Of a stretch of 64,000 nt of DNA, positions 1 to 8,225 are shown in pieces. The position numbers were made by a program, and so were the translations under genes. Under the pieces are notes generated by a model. It saw nothing but the letters and a program-made list of their open reading frames with translations. It made no database searches and was not told the DNA's origin. Source of the stretch: Seonamhaeicola sp. ML3. GTDB taxonomy: Bacteria; Bacteroidota; Bacteroidia; Flavobacteriales; Flavobacteriaceae. Location: the NCBI RefSeq assembly GCF_023273855.1, contig NZ_CP096884.1, forward strand, positions 2,046,001 to 2,110,000, read 5' to 3'. Position 1 is the stretch's first letter. Each line of letters begins with the position of its first letter.

Positions 1-1058
1 AAGAATGGCAAGGCAAAGATATATAGCCAAGGTTTTCCTGGTACGAAAAGAAACCAAAGTAAAATATAGCCCACAATAGATATACCTTGTGAGAGTAAAA
101 ATGCATTTTTTTTACCCATTTTTTTTGACATCCAGGTTACTGTTGGTATAACAACAAATGTAGTCCCCAATGCCCCCAAACAACCAAATAAAGAAACCCA
201 GATACCACTTGCTCCAGCATCACCATTAAAAAGTTTGTATACTATTACAAAAAAAGTTAGTGCGGCTACGGTGTTGAATGCATTAAAGATTAAGAATGTT
301 GCAGCGCACAATTTTCTGAATTCCCTTAATTTAAAGGCTTCTACAAAAGAATAATAGTATGTTTTCTTTAAGCTGTTGCCAATATTGGTATAGTTTATAG
401 GTTCGTAATTTTTGTTTAAAGTAGATTCGCTTTTTATAAATATTGCTGGTATTAGTGCGCATATTGTACAAGGTATGGCTACCCAAATCGCCAATTCTCG
501 AGCAGCTACTTCAGCAGATGGAAACCAATTAGGGTCGTACATGATAATCCAAAATAAAGGAGCGATGACCCAGGCCCATTGACCAATCCATTGCGCAATA
601 GCCATAATATTAGTTCGTTCATGGAAATCATCACTCATTTCATAACCCATAGCAACATAAGGCACACTAAAAATAGTTAGGCCTAAATAGAAAACTAACG
701 ACCATAAAAAGAAATACCAAAAATTGTATTCTAAAGTATTCTCCTTAAAAAGTTGCCACATGAAAACGTATGCAATACCCATTAGTGTGGCGCCAATGAA
801 AACGTATTGTTTTCTTCGGCCATATTTAGATTTGGTATTATCGGAAATATAACCCATTAACGGGTCTGTGATAGCATCGAAAATTCTTGGAAAAAAGTAT
901 ATTAAACTCCACATCCACCCAGAGAAACCTAAGTCTTGAACTAAAACAACCATAAAAATACCCAGAATGGCGGGAAACATTTGGTTGGCTAGCATACCAA
1001 CTCCAAATGCCACTTTTTGTCCTAACGGAATTTTCTTTTTTGTTTTAATACTAGACAT
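1..1058 (-). CDS. GPH-family MFS sugar transporter, C-terminus cut by window edge
   Basis: An inner-membrane transporter of the glycoside-pentoside-hexuronide cation symporter type (MFS_2), likely importing glucan oligosaccharides. The ATG is at 1058 on the minus strand and the frame stays open to position 1, so about 352 residues are visible of an expected 470 to 480. The N-terminus has the family signature: PRIFDAITDPLMGYISDN, followed by SKYGRR. Multiple hydrophobic helices follow. It is a clear paralog of the complete transporter at 2714-4144; for example GKKNAF is shared near the visible end. It sits at the downstream end of the laminarin locus, about 30 bases after the 303-residue GH17 gene. 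The substrate is inferred from context only. Confidence 0.85.
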   Translation of the reverse strand, partial: MSSIKTKKKIPLGQKVAFGVGMLANQMFPAILGIFMVVLVQDLGFSGWMWSLIYFFPRIFDAITDPLMGYISDNTKSKYGRRKQYVFIGATLMGIAYVFMWQLFKENTLEYNFWYFFLWSLVFYLGLTIFSVPYVAMGYEMSDDFHERTNIMAIAQWIGQWAWVIAPLFWIIMYDPNWFPSAEVAARELAIWVAIPCTICALIPAIFIKSESTLNKNYEPINYTNIGNSLKKTYYYSFVEAFKLREFRKLCAATFLIFNAFNTVAALTFFVIVYKLFNGDAGASGIWVSLFGCLGALGTTFVVIPTVTWMSKKMGKKNAFLLSQGISIVGYILLWFLFVPGKPWLYIFALPF

Positions 1059-1087
1059 AGTTTTGAGAGAATATTATATTAGGTTTT

Positions 1088-1999
1088 TTAGAATTTTAAA
1101 TTTTCGTGTTTATCCCACAGTCCCCAATAGGCTCCAACGTCGCCCTCATCACCAGTTTTCCAAGACTCATCAAACGATGAAAAATAAAATATCGGGATAT
1201 TGTTTTGTTTGGTCCATTCAATAGTGTCTATGAAGTATTTCATAGCAGATTCCTCTCCAGCAATGGCACCATCAAGTCCGCCACCTTCGCTTGGCCAGCC
1301 CGTTTCGGTTATAATAATGGGCTTGCCTTGAGCAGTATCAACAATAGAACCATACATAGCCTGCATGTGGCCAAGTGCGTATTCAATGGGGCAGCCCTCC
1401 CAATAAGGATACAAATTGGCTAGCACAACATCTGTGCTTTCAACTAGAATGGGATGTCTTGAAAACTCATAGTAGGCATCCACATAGCCCACAGGAATAT
1501 CCAATCCAGCTAGTGCTTCCTTGACACGATTGATGTATTCTACTAATTCCTCAAGTGTTAAATCGTTTCTGTACAAAACTTCATTTCCAACAGCGGCTAC
1601 ATCTACATACCCTGATTTAGCCAAATCTATCAACCCAGCAATTTCTCGCTCATTATCTTCTTTATCATCGCCTAACCATGCTCCGACCAAAGTTTTAAGT
1701 CCGTGCTTTTTTGCCATCATAGGTACGTATTCGTTACCCTCAATACAGGAGAAAGACCGAATAGCAGAAACATGTGGTTTTAAAATTTTTACGCGTTCTT
1801 CAACTTGCTCTATACTAATATCATCTCCAGGAGACTGTCCATCTTTATACATACTGAAGCAAATACCATGAAACCCATCATGGATGGTTTTTCTCCATAG
1901 CGCTTTTAAATCATCTAATGAATACTCAGTGAGGTTAATCCCAACTGTTGCTATTTGGCTGTAGTTGGCTTCGTAATATGATTTTTCTCTGTAAGACAT
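1088..1999 (-). CDS. GH17 beta-1,3-glucanase-like enzyme, no signal peptide (303 aa)
   Basis: A compact TIM-barrel glycosidase of family GH17, which acts on beta-1,3-glucan. The catalytic motifs are visible: VAAVGNE with acid/base Glu140, and IIITETGWP with nucleophile Glu232. It is shorter than, and clearly diverged from, the two other GH17 genes in the locus (5687-6970 and 6973-8193). The start MSYREKSYYE has no hydrophobic segment, and only 37 bases separate it from the upstream gene, so a missed signal peptide is unlikely and the enzyme is predicted to be cytoplasmic. It could be an exo-acting or transglycosylating enzyme on imported oligosaccharides rather than an endo-laminarinase; the sequence alone does not decide this. 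Confidence 0.88.
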   Translation of the reverse strand: MSYREKSYYEANYSQIATVGINLTEYSLDDLKALWRKTIHDGFHGICFSMYKDGQSPGDDISIEQVEERVKILKPHVSAIRSFSCIEGNEYVPMMAKKHGLKTLVGAWLGDDKEDNEREIAGLIDLAKSGYVDVAAVGNEVLYRNDLTLEELVEYINRVKEALAGLDIPVGYVDAYYEFSRHPILVESTDVVLANLYPYWEGCPIEYALGHMQAMYGSIVDTAQGKPIIITETGWPSEGGGLDGAIAGEESAMKYFIDTIEWTKQNNIPIFYFSSFDESWKTGDEGDVGAYWGLWDKHENLKF

Positions 2000-2036
2000 T
2001 TTTCTTTTTTTTAATTTTGATGGTTTGTTCTATTGA

Positions 2037-2672
2037 TTAAAATACACCGCGGCAGTTCTTTCGGGTATAAATTTTAATTCTATCCACTTCCTTGGCGCCA
2101 GCTGGCATATCTTCCAGCTTTAGTCCAGGATAATCCTCTACTTCTTTCCATTGTGCTATTGTTTTGCTAAAGAATTCTGAAGCAGTAGTATCTGTTTCAT
2201 ATACAATCAAATCGTAACCTTCACCCAAATCTCCTCCAAAACGGGTCACAACTTGCCATTCGCCCTCTCTTTTATAAGATGTGTTCGTATGGTCCGATTG
2301 CGGATAGTATTTTTCGTCTGTAGGCTTTATAACAACCCAAATATCCTTAGTATGGTTCTCTGGATATACTCCCATAGTTAGTATTCTACAGTCCACAGAA
2401 TCTTGGTCTATTGGGGATATCACTTTTACATTTTCTATATTTCCGGTAATATTTAGTTTTTTTCCAATTGAAATTTGTTCCATTTGGCTGTTGGAGTTTA
2501 CTAAATCAGATGAATAGCTTCCGTAAATCATCATCAAGATTCCAATAACACCAAACGGAATAATAAGTTTACTGTTAAGTAAGCTTTTTCCAGAACTTCC
2601 TTTTTTACTGCCAAGAATAGCAACGAGTATTAAGAAGACTCCGATTAATAGTATTAATATTTTTGCTGACAT
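2037..2672 (-). CDS. Unknown two-TM membrane protein in the glucan locus
   Basis: I do not recognise this 211-residue family. Two hydrophobic helices lie at about residues 3-22 and 38-54, separated by a short lysine-rich loop. A soluble domain of about 150 residues follows, which topology would place outside the cytoplasm. That domain looks like a folded beta-rich module with conserved-looking stretches such as DIWVVIKPTD, GEWQVVTRFGG and YDLIVYETD. It lies between the MFS gene at 2714 and the GH17 gene at 1088, on the same strand with gaps of about 40 bases, so it is almost certainly co-transcribed with the sugar genes. A role in binding, or in assisting a transporter, is a guess. Confidence 0.8.
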   Translation of the reverse strand: MSAKILILLIGVFLILVAILGSKKGSSGKSLLNSKLIIPFGVIGILMMIYGSYSSDLVNSNSQMEQISIGKKLNITGNIENVKVISPIDQDSVDCRILTMGVYPENHTKDIWVVIKPTDEKYYPQSDHTNTSYKREGEWQVVTRFGGDLGEGYDLIVYETDTTASEFFSKTIAQWKEVEDYPGLKLEDMPAGAKEVDRIKIYTRKNCRGVF

Positions 2673-2713
2673 TTTTGATGTTTTTTAGTTATGAAATTTT
2701 ACAGGTCATATTT

Positions 2714-4144
2714 TTATAATACGCCTCTTCTTTCTTCTAGTTGAGCCTTAATATCTTTAGCTCTTTCCTCAGAAAGGCTATACTTCCACATCACCCATAT
2801 CGCTAGGGCAGCTGTTACAACAGGAACAACGATATCAGCGATTCTTAGTTTTGTTAAGGTCTCTACAGATTGTGTAGCTGCATCGCCCTCAAATCCAATT
2901 AATTTTAAAACCAATCCACTGGCTACTAAAGCTAATCCTTGTCCAAGCTTAACGACCCACCAATACAAGGCACCAAAAGTACCTTCCTTTCTGGGCATGC
3001 CGTTTCTAAGTTCATCCAAGTCGCAAACATCGGCAGTCATACTCATCATTAGTGTGAATAAACTTCCTAGGCCAAAAGACATAAAAGGCACAGGAATGAA
3101 CATTAGCAATACATTATCGGGGTCGAATGTCCACCACTTCAATATGTAGCCAACAATTGAGATGGCTGTTGAAATTATAAAAGCATTTTTCTTGCCCCAT
3201 TTATTGGCCATAGCCGATACTATTGGAATTACAAAAAAAGCAGATACCAATGCACCTATTGAACCAAACCAGGCTGGCCAAGTTCCAGTAGCACCGTAGT
3301 CTCCATTGAAAAGAAAAAACACTATGATAAAAAAGCTAAATGAAGCTACGATTTGATAACCGTTGAACACTAAAAATGTTGCCCCGCACAATTTCATAAA
3401 CGGCTTGTTTTTTACGGCTTCTTTGATACTTGCTATCAAATCTCCTAGATTACTAAAAATAGTCTTGAAGGTTAATTTCTTTCTGTTTCCCATGTTAGCT
3501 GCATCAATACCTCTACAAAAGATAGCTGGTAGCACACCTAACAGCAAACAACCAATACCTACGTAAATAGCCATTTGCCGCACACCATCTGCTTGAGTAT
3601 CAAAGAGGTCTGCGTTAGGGATAAGTGGCCAAAACCAAGGTACAATTACCCATGCTATTAAACCTACAGTTTGAGAAAAAGCCATTAATCTTGTACGTTC
3701 GTTATAGTCTGTAGTCATTTCAAAACCTAAGCCTACCAGAGGTGTTGCAAACATGGTGTTACCTATTAGGAAGACCATAGACATAATCAAGAAGTACCAA
3801 AAATTAAATGTAGAGGAGTTGTTCTCATCCATCTGCCATAGCATAATAAAGAATATGGCACTTAATATGGCACCTACAAAAATGTAAGGTCTTCTACGTC
3901 CGTATTTTGAACTTGTATTATCAGAAATAAACCCCATAACAGGATCTGTTATGGCATCAAAAAAGCGAGGTAAACCTCCTAGAAGTCCCGCCTGAAAGGG
4001 GTCCATTCCAAAAGCGGTGAGTAAAAAAAACATAAATACTCCAAGTGCCCCGGGAAGTAAATTTAAAACGAGGTGGCCTGCCCCAAAGGCTGCTTTCTGT
4101 CCAATAGGAACTTTATCGGCGGTGGCTGTTTTTACGTTTGGCAT
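2714..4144 (-). CDS. GPH-family MFS sugar transporter (476 aa)
   Basis: A complete inner-membrane symporter of the MFS_2/GPH type with about twelve hydrophobic helices. The signature GLPRFFDAITDPVMGFISDN followed by SKYGRRRP sits in the first loop region. Members of this family import glycosides and oligosaccharides with Na+ or H+. It lies between the GH30 gene and the small unknown membrane protein in one minus-strand operon. A second paralog occupies 1-1058, so the locus has two importers, perhaps for differently linked or differently sized glucans. In a locus with a cytoplasmic phosphorylase, this is the logical route for oligosaccharides from periplasm to cytoplasm. The exact substrate is inferred. 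Confidence 0.93.
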   Translation of the reverse strand: MPNVKTATADKVPIGQKAAFGAGHLVLNLLPGALGVFMFFLLTAFGMDPFQAGLLGGLPRFFDAITDPVMGFISDNTSSKYGRRRPYIFVGAILSAIFFIMLWQMDENNSSTFNFWYFLIMSMVFLIGNTMFATPLVGLGFEMTTDYNERTRLMAFSQTVGLIAWVIVPWFWPLIPNADLFDTQADGVRQMAIYVGIGCLLLGVLPAIFCRGIDAANMGNRKKLTFKTIFSNLGDLIASIKEAVKNKPFMKLCGATFLVFNGYQIVASFSFFIIVFFLFNGDYGATGTWPAWFGSIGALVSAFFVIPIVSAMANKWGKKNAFIISTAISIVGYILKWWTFDPDNVLLMFIPVPFMSFGLGSLFTLMMSMTADVCDLDELRNGMPRKEGTFGALYWWVVKLGQGLALVASGLVLKLIGFEGDAATQSVETLTKLRIADIVVPVVTAALAIWVMWKYSLSEERAKDIKAQLEERRGVL

Positions 4145-4182
4145 AATTAATTTAAAATTTTAGTTAGTTCAGTTTAGTATTA

Positions 4183-5670
4183 TTACGGAATTACAATAGT
4201 TTGAATAGCTTGAGCATCTATTGAAAATTCTGCATTCTTGTCGTTTAGCGATAAGTTTATGGTTTTTGGGGTGTTGTATTCGTTAAATAGGACCAAGGCA
4301 ATAGAACCATCTGGATTAGTTACAGCTGTAGAAAGGAGTTTTTCATCAGAGTTTTTTATGCCGATAACTTTAGCTTCGGGTCTTATGTATTTACTAAAAT
4401 GTGACATAGTATAGTAAAGTGGCGTAAAGTATACTTCGTCTTTATTTGGGTCTACAATAACAGGTGCAATACACCAATTTTTAAACCAATTTGGGCCGCC
4501 ATTTGTGTCTAGAACCATGTTCCAGTCTACCCAACCATCTACCCAGTTATTGAGACAGCCAATAATATCGCGTGCGTATCTGTTAACTGGTGCGTATTTT
4601 GGATGATAATGTTTGTCCTCTTCTGGTGCCCAATCCCATCCCCAATCTGTTGCTTCTTTTTTCCAATACCAGGCATCATCTTTCCAAACAGGTATTTGTG
4701 CATCAATGCAGGCTTCAGATTGTATTAGGTATTTGTCTGGAGCTTTGTGGTGAGCGTATTGTAGTTCTTCAGGAAAGACATGAAACGTGCTGGCATACCA
4801 GTGAATTGCTGTGCCATCAAAATATTTAGAGGTTTCTTCATTCTTAAATTGAGAATCTACCCATTCTTTTAAGTGTTCCCTGTTTTGGTCGTAACCTAAT
4901 ATTTTTAAATGTCCTTTACCGTCTCCTTCTAGTTTAGGACCTAAGTGATTTTGAACAAAATTGGTCATTTCAGCTGGGGTGAAATGCATGCTTTCCCAAT
5001 TGTTGCCGTTTCCTAGCGGTTCGTTTTCAACGGTGAAACCCCAAATATCTATGCCTTCGGCTTTGTAAGCATCTGCATATTTTGAGAAGAATAAAGCCCA
5101 AGTGTCATAATATTCGGGTAGCAATTTTCCGCCAACCCATTTTTTTTTGTCCTTCATCCAGGGAGCAGCGGTCCATGGCGATGCGAATATTTTAAAGCCA
5201 TCGCTAGATACCTCCATGGCTTCTTTAATAAACGGGATTAAATCATCTTTATCTTCTTCGATGGTAAAGTGCTCCAAATTTTTATCCTCTTCAACCGGTG
5301 TGTATGAATAGTTTGAAATTGAAAAATCGCAGGAATTCATGTGGGTTCTGGTCAAAGAGTAGTGTGCCCCATTTTTACTGAAATAGGCTTCGATAATACG
5401 TTTTCGGTTGTCTTTACTTAGTTTGTTTAGTAGATGTGCAGAAGCTTCTGTAAAAGCTCCACCAAAACCTGTAATTTTTTGATAGGTTTCTTCGGGGATC
5501 AGTTCAAGGGAAACTTTTTGATCATAACGATTAAACTCGGTGACATTAGATAATTGATTACCAGCAGCAGATGTTTCAAAAACTTCAATCTCTAAGGTTT
5601 TATTTTCTGAATTACAACTGATCATAATCGAGGTTATCAATAAAAAGGTTATGTGTTTTAGTTTTATCAT
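4183..5670 (-). CDS. GH30 beta-1,6-glucanase/glucosidase-like lipoprotein (495 aa)
   Basis: A glycoside hydrolase of family GH30, predicted to remove beta-1,6-linked glucose branches from laminarin. The N-terminus is a lipoprotein signal ending at Cys19 (SIMISC). Family marks include GFGGAFTEAS at about residues 68-77, acid/base Glu217 in VENEP, HWYAS at about 290, and nucleophile Glu319 in IQSEA. The C-terminus forms the usual small beta domain. The residues after the lipid cysteine are NSENK, not strongly acidic, so a periplasmic location is as likely as a surface one. Marine flavobacterial laminarin loci are known to pair GH30 with GH16 and GH17. A glucosylceramidase-like specificity is the alternative within the family. 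Confidence 0.9.
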   Translation of the reverse strand: MIKLKHITFLLITSIMISCNSENKTLEIEVFETSAAGNQLSNVTEFNRYDQKVSLELIPEETYQKITGFGGAFTEASAHLLNKLSKDNRKRIIEAYFSKNGAHYSLTRTHMNSCDFSISNYSYTPVEEDKNLEHFTIEEDKDDLIPFIKEAMEVSSDGFKIFASPWTAAPWMKDKKKWVGGKLLPEYYDTWALFFSKYADAYKAEGIDIWGFTVENEPLGNGNNWESMHFTPAEMTNFVQNHLGPKLEGDGKGHLKILGYDQNREHLKEWVDSQFKNEETSKYFDGTAIHWYASTFHVFPEELQYAHHKAPDKYLIQSEACIDAQIPVWKDDAWYWKKEATDWGWDWAPEEDKHYHPKYAPVNRYARDIIGCLNNWVDGWVDWNMVLDTNGGPNWFKNWCIAPVIVDPNKDEVYFTPLYYTMSHFSKYIRPEAKVIGIKNSDEKLLSTAVTNPDGSIALVLFNEYNTPKTINLSLNDKNAEFSIDAQAIQTIVIP

Positions 5671-5686
5671 AAATACCTATGCATAT

Positions 5687-6970
5687 TTATTTTTTTAAGG
5701 CCTCCCATTCTTCTCTGGTTGGTGGTACTTCGACATCATTCATTAAAGCATCTTTATTACCATTATAGGTTTTGGTAATTTCGTTTCCGTTGCGAGTCAA
5801 CCCTTTGAATGTGCCTTTGTCTACCTCATCCCAAAGCGCATATTTTGTTTTTCCATCTACAGTAAATAAACCAAAGTGCTTTTCGGAATTACCGGGATTA
5901 TCGCCACCTTTCCAAGGTTCGTCAAATCCTTCAAAATAGAAACAAGATAAACCTGCGTCATTGGTCCAATCTCGCATATGTTTGTAATAAAGCGCTTCTT
6001 TAAATTCATCGCAGGCTTTGGAACCATTGGTGCCGTAATGGCCAGAAGAAAAACTCGCCCATCCTGTTTCTCCAATATGAATGGGCTTATTAACCCCAAG
6101 GCTTTCCATATATTTTTTCACATTTTCAGTTTGTGCCATGGCATACTCCTTTGCTCTGAGCATTGAGATTTCAATTTTTTCCATATCCGTCTTCCCTTCC
6201 AAACCTTCTTGATCTAACCAAAATTCAGGTTGATAATGGGTGTCGTGCATAGGGTAGGTGTGTACAGATAGAAAGTCGACAGCCTTGATGAGTTTATTTA
6301 GATCCTCGACGTGATATTCTTCACCGCCACCGCCCCAAGAGGCAAAATTATCGGAACTTGTAACCCATAAATTGGGAGAAAGTTTGCCTTCCTTTTTTAA
6401 ATCTTGTAGATAGTTTACCCATTTAAGGATTACCCATGGTTCTACATAATAAGATGCTGCCCATTTAACCATAGCCTCATTACCTACGGCTATAACCTTT
6501 ACTATATCTGGATATTGATTGGCTAATGCTACGGCTTTTTCCATTTGTGGTTTGTTGTCTTCACTCTCTTCATTATGGATAGGTTCTTTGTCTGTCCAAG
6601 CATTTTTACAATCTATCCAAGCGCCAAGCATAACATACATTTCAAATTTGGGGTCTTTTTGTTTTAATTCACTTATGGCTTTTAGTAGGTTTTCTGCTTG
6701 TGGTTTGTGTACCTTATATGTTCTAACCGTACGAATCCCCATAGCATGTAATAGTAGCATATCATCTTTTAGTTCGTCTAGGGTAGGTTCAATATTGTGG
6801 TCTGGATATCTGTAGCCGCCATAAGACATGGCAAGGTATTTTGGGTTACCTAAGATATCTTTTGCCGTAAGTTCAGTTTTCTCTGTAGCACTAGATTCAA
6901 TATTTTCGTTTTTTCCTTCTTTGCAGGACCACATAACGCAGATTAAAAAAATGAATACAAACTTTTTCAT
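5687..6970 (-). CDS. GH17 beta-1,3-glucanase-like lipoprotein (427 aa)
   Basis: A GH17 glycosidase with a lipoprotein signal ending at Cys16 (CVMWSC). Acid/base Glu165 lies in VIAVGNEA and nucleophile Glu301 in IHIGETGW. It is a close paralog of the next gene upstream (6973-8193): long stretches such as EMYVMLGAWIDCKNAWTD are identical. The stop codon of that gene and this start are only two bases apart, so the pair looks like a tandem duplication that kept translational coupling. This copy is exported and the other is not. The likely role is periplasmic or surface cleavage of beta-1,3-glucan oligosaccharides; endo versus exo action cannot be told. Confidence 0.92.
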   Translation of the reverse strand: MKKFVFIFLICVMWSCKEGKNENIESSATEKTELTAKDILGNPKYLAMSYGGYRYPDHNIEPTLDELKDDMLLLHAMGIRTVRTYKVHKPQAENLLKAISELKQKDPKFEMYVMLGAWIDCKNAWTDKEPIHNEESEDNKPQMEKAVALANQYPDIVKVIAVGNEAMVKWAASYYVEPWVILKWVNYLQDLKKEGKLSPNLWVTSSDNFASWGGGGEEYHVEDLNKLIKAVDFLSVHTYPMHDTHYQPEFWLDQEGLEGKTDMEKIEISMLRAKEYAMAQTENVKKYMESLGVNKPIHIGETGWASFSSGHYGTNGSKACDEFKEALYYKHMRDWTNDAGLSCFYFEGFDEPWKGGDNPGNSEKHFGLFTVDGKTKYALWDEVDKGTFKGLTRNGNEITKTYNGNKDALMNDVEVPPTREEWEALKK

Positions 6971-6972
6971 GA

Positions 6973-8193
6973 TTAATAATTTATAGTTATTTCCTCTTTT
7001 CGAGGTGGCACGTGAACATCGATTAGCAAGTCTTTTAATTCGCCATTATAGGTTTTGGTAATAGTCTTGCCATCTCTTGTTAAGTTTTTAAAAATGCCTT
7101 GGTCTACCATATCCCAAATGGCATATTTGGCTTGGCCTTTTAGGTTGATGAGTCCAAAATGGTTCTCGGACCCTAGTTCGTTGTTTGCATCTTTCCACTG
7201 TTCATCAAACGCTTCAAAGTAAAAGCAGGAGATATTATTCTTGTTGCTCCAAGCCCTCATGAGTTGAAAGTACCTTCCTGATTTGTATTCGTCTGCAGCT
7301 TTTGATCCATCTGCACCATAATGTTCATTAGAAATGGTAGCCCAACCAGTTTCTCCAATATGTACAGGCTTATTTACACCAATACTTTTCATGTAGTTTA
7401 CAACACTGTCGTAATGATCTTTGGCAAAATTTAGAGCACGTTGCATACCAGATTCTATTTTATCGGCATCAGACCAATCATACTCGTGCTCTGGTACCAT
7501 CCAAAAAGCGGGATTGTAGTGAGAATTGTGCATAGGGTAAGTATGCATAGAAATATAATCTACCGTTCTAATTAATTCATTTAAATCTTCGGTATGATAG
7601 CTAGGGTCACCACCTCCCCAAGACGAAAAGTCGTCTGAACTGGTTATCCATAATTCTTTTGGTAATTCTCCATTCTGTTTTAATTCTTGTAAATACTTCA
7701 CCCATTTTAGTATGGTATTTGGTCGCACAAAATAACTTGTAGCCCATGTAACCATAGCTTCATTACCTACGGCTATTATTTTTACAATGTCTGGATATTG
7801 TTTCGCTAGTGCCACAGCTCTTTTGATTTCGCCTTCGTTTTGTTCGCTCTCAATGTCATGAATGGGTACCATATCCGTCCAAGCATTTTTACAATCAATC
7901 CAGGCGCCGAGCATCACGTACATTTCAAAACCAGGGATTTCTTTTTTTAATTCAGAAATAGCCCTTAGTAGGTTTGGAGCTTGTTGTAGTTGAACATTGT
8001 ATGTTCTCAATATTTTTATACCCATAGCCGACAATATTTTCATGTCTTCTTTTAGCTGTGCTATGGTTGGTTGAATATCACGAGTTTTTTCACGATAACC
8101 TCCATAGGATATTGCTAAATAGTTGGGGTTTCCCAATATATCGGCAGCAGTAATTTGCTTGTTCGGTTTCGATGTATTTTTACTTTGTGGCAT
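6973..8193 (-). CDS. GH17 beta-1,3-glucanase-like enzyme without signal peptide
   Basis: A second large GH17 enzyme and a sister of the lipoprotein at 5687-6970, with the same IIAVGNEA and HIGETGWA catalytic motifs. I place the start at the ATG at 8193 (MPQSKNTSKPNK); a TTG two codons upstream is possible but adds nothing. No hydrophobic signal exists, and only about 30 bases separate this start from the end of the phosphorylase gene, so there is no room for a hidden signal peptide. The enzyme is therefore predicted to be cytoplasmic. It lies directly after the phosphorylase gene, which suggests joint intracellular processing of imported oligosaccharides. Confidence 0.9.
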   Translation of the reverse strand: MPQSKNTSKPNKQITAADILGNPNYLAISYGGYREKTRDIQPTIAQLKEDMKILSAMGIKILRTYNVQLQQAPNLLRAISELKKEIPGFEMYVMLGAWIDCKNAWTDMVPIHDIESEQNEGEIKRAVALAKQYPDIVKIIAVGNEAMVTWATSYFVRPNTILKWVKYLQELKQNGELPKELWITSSDDFSSWGGGDPSYHTEDLNELIRTVDYISMHTYPMHNSHYNPAFWMVPEHEYDWSDADKIESGMQRALNFAKDHYDSVVNYMKSIGVNKPVHIGETGWATISNEHYGADGSKAADEYKSGRYFQLMRAWSNKNNISCFYFEAFDEQWKDANNELGSENHFGLINLKGQAKYAIWDMVDQGIFKNLTRDGKTITKTYNGELKDLLIDVHVPPRKEEITINY

Positions 8194-8225
8194 TAACAAT
8201 AAGTTGTGTTAGTATTTTATCTAGC

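Noticed and set aside
8194-8225. A hidden signal peptide for the cytoplasmic tandem GH17
   Set aside because: Only 32 bases separate it from the phosphorylase stop codon, too few for a signal, and no hydrophobic stretch is encoded there in any frame.
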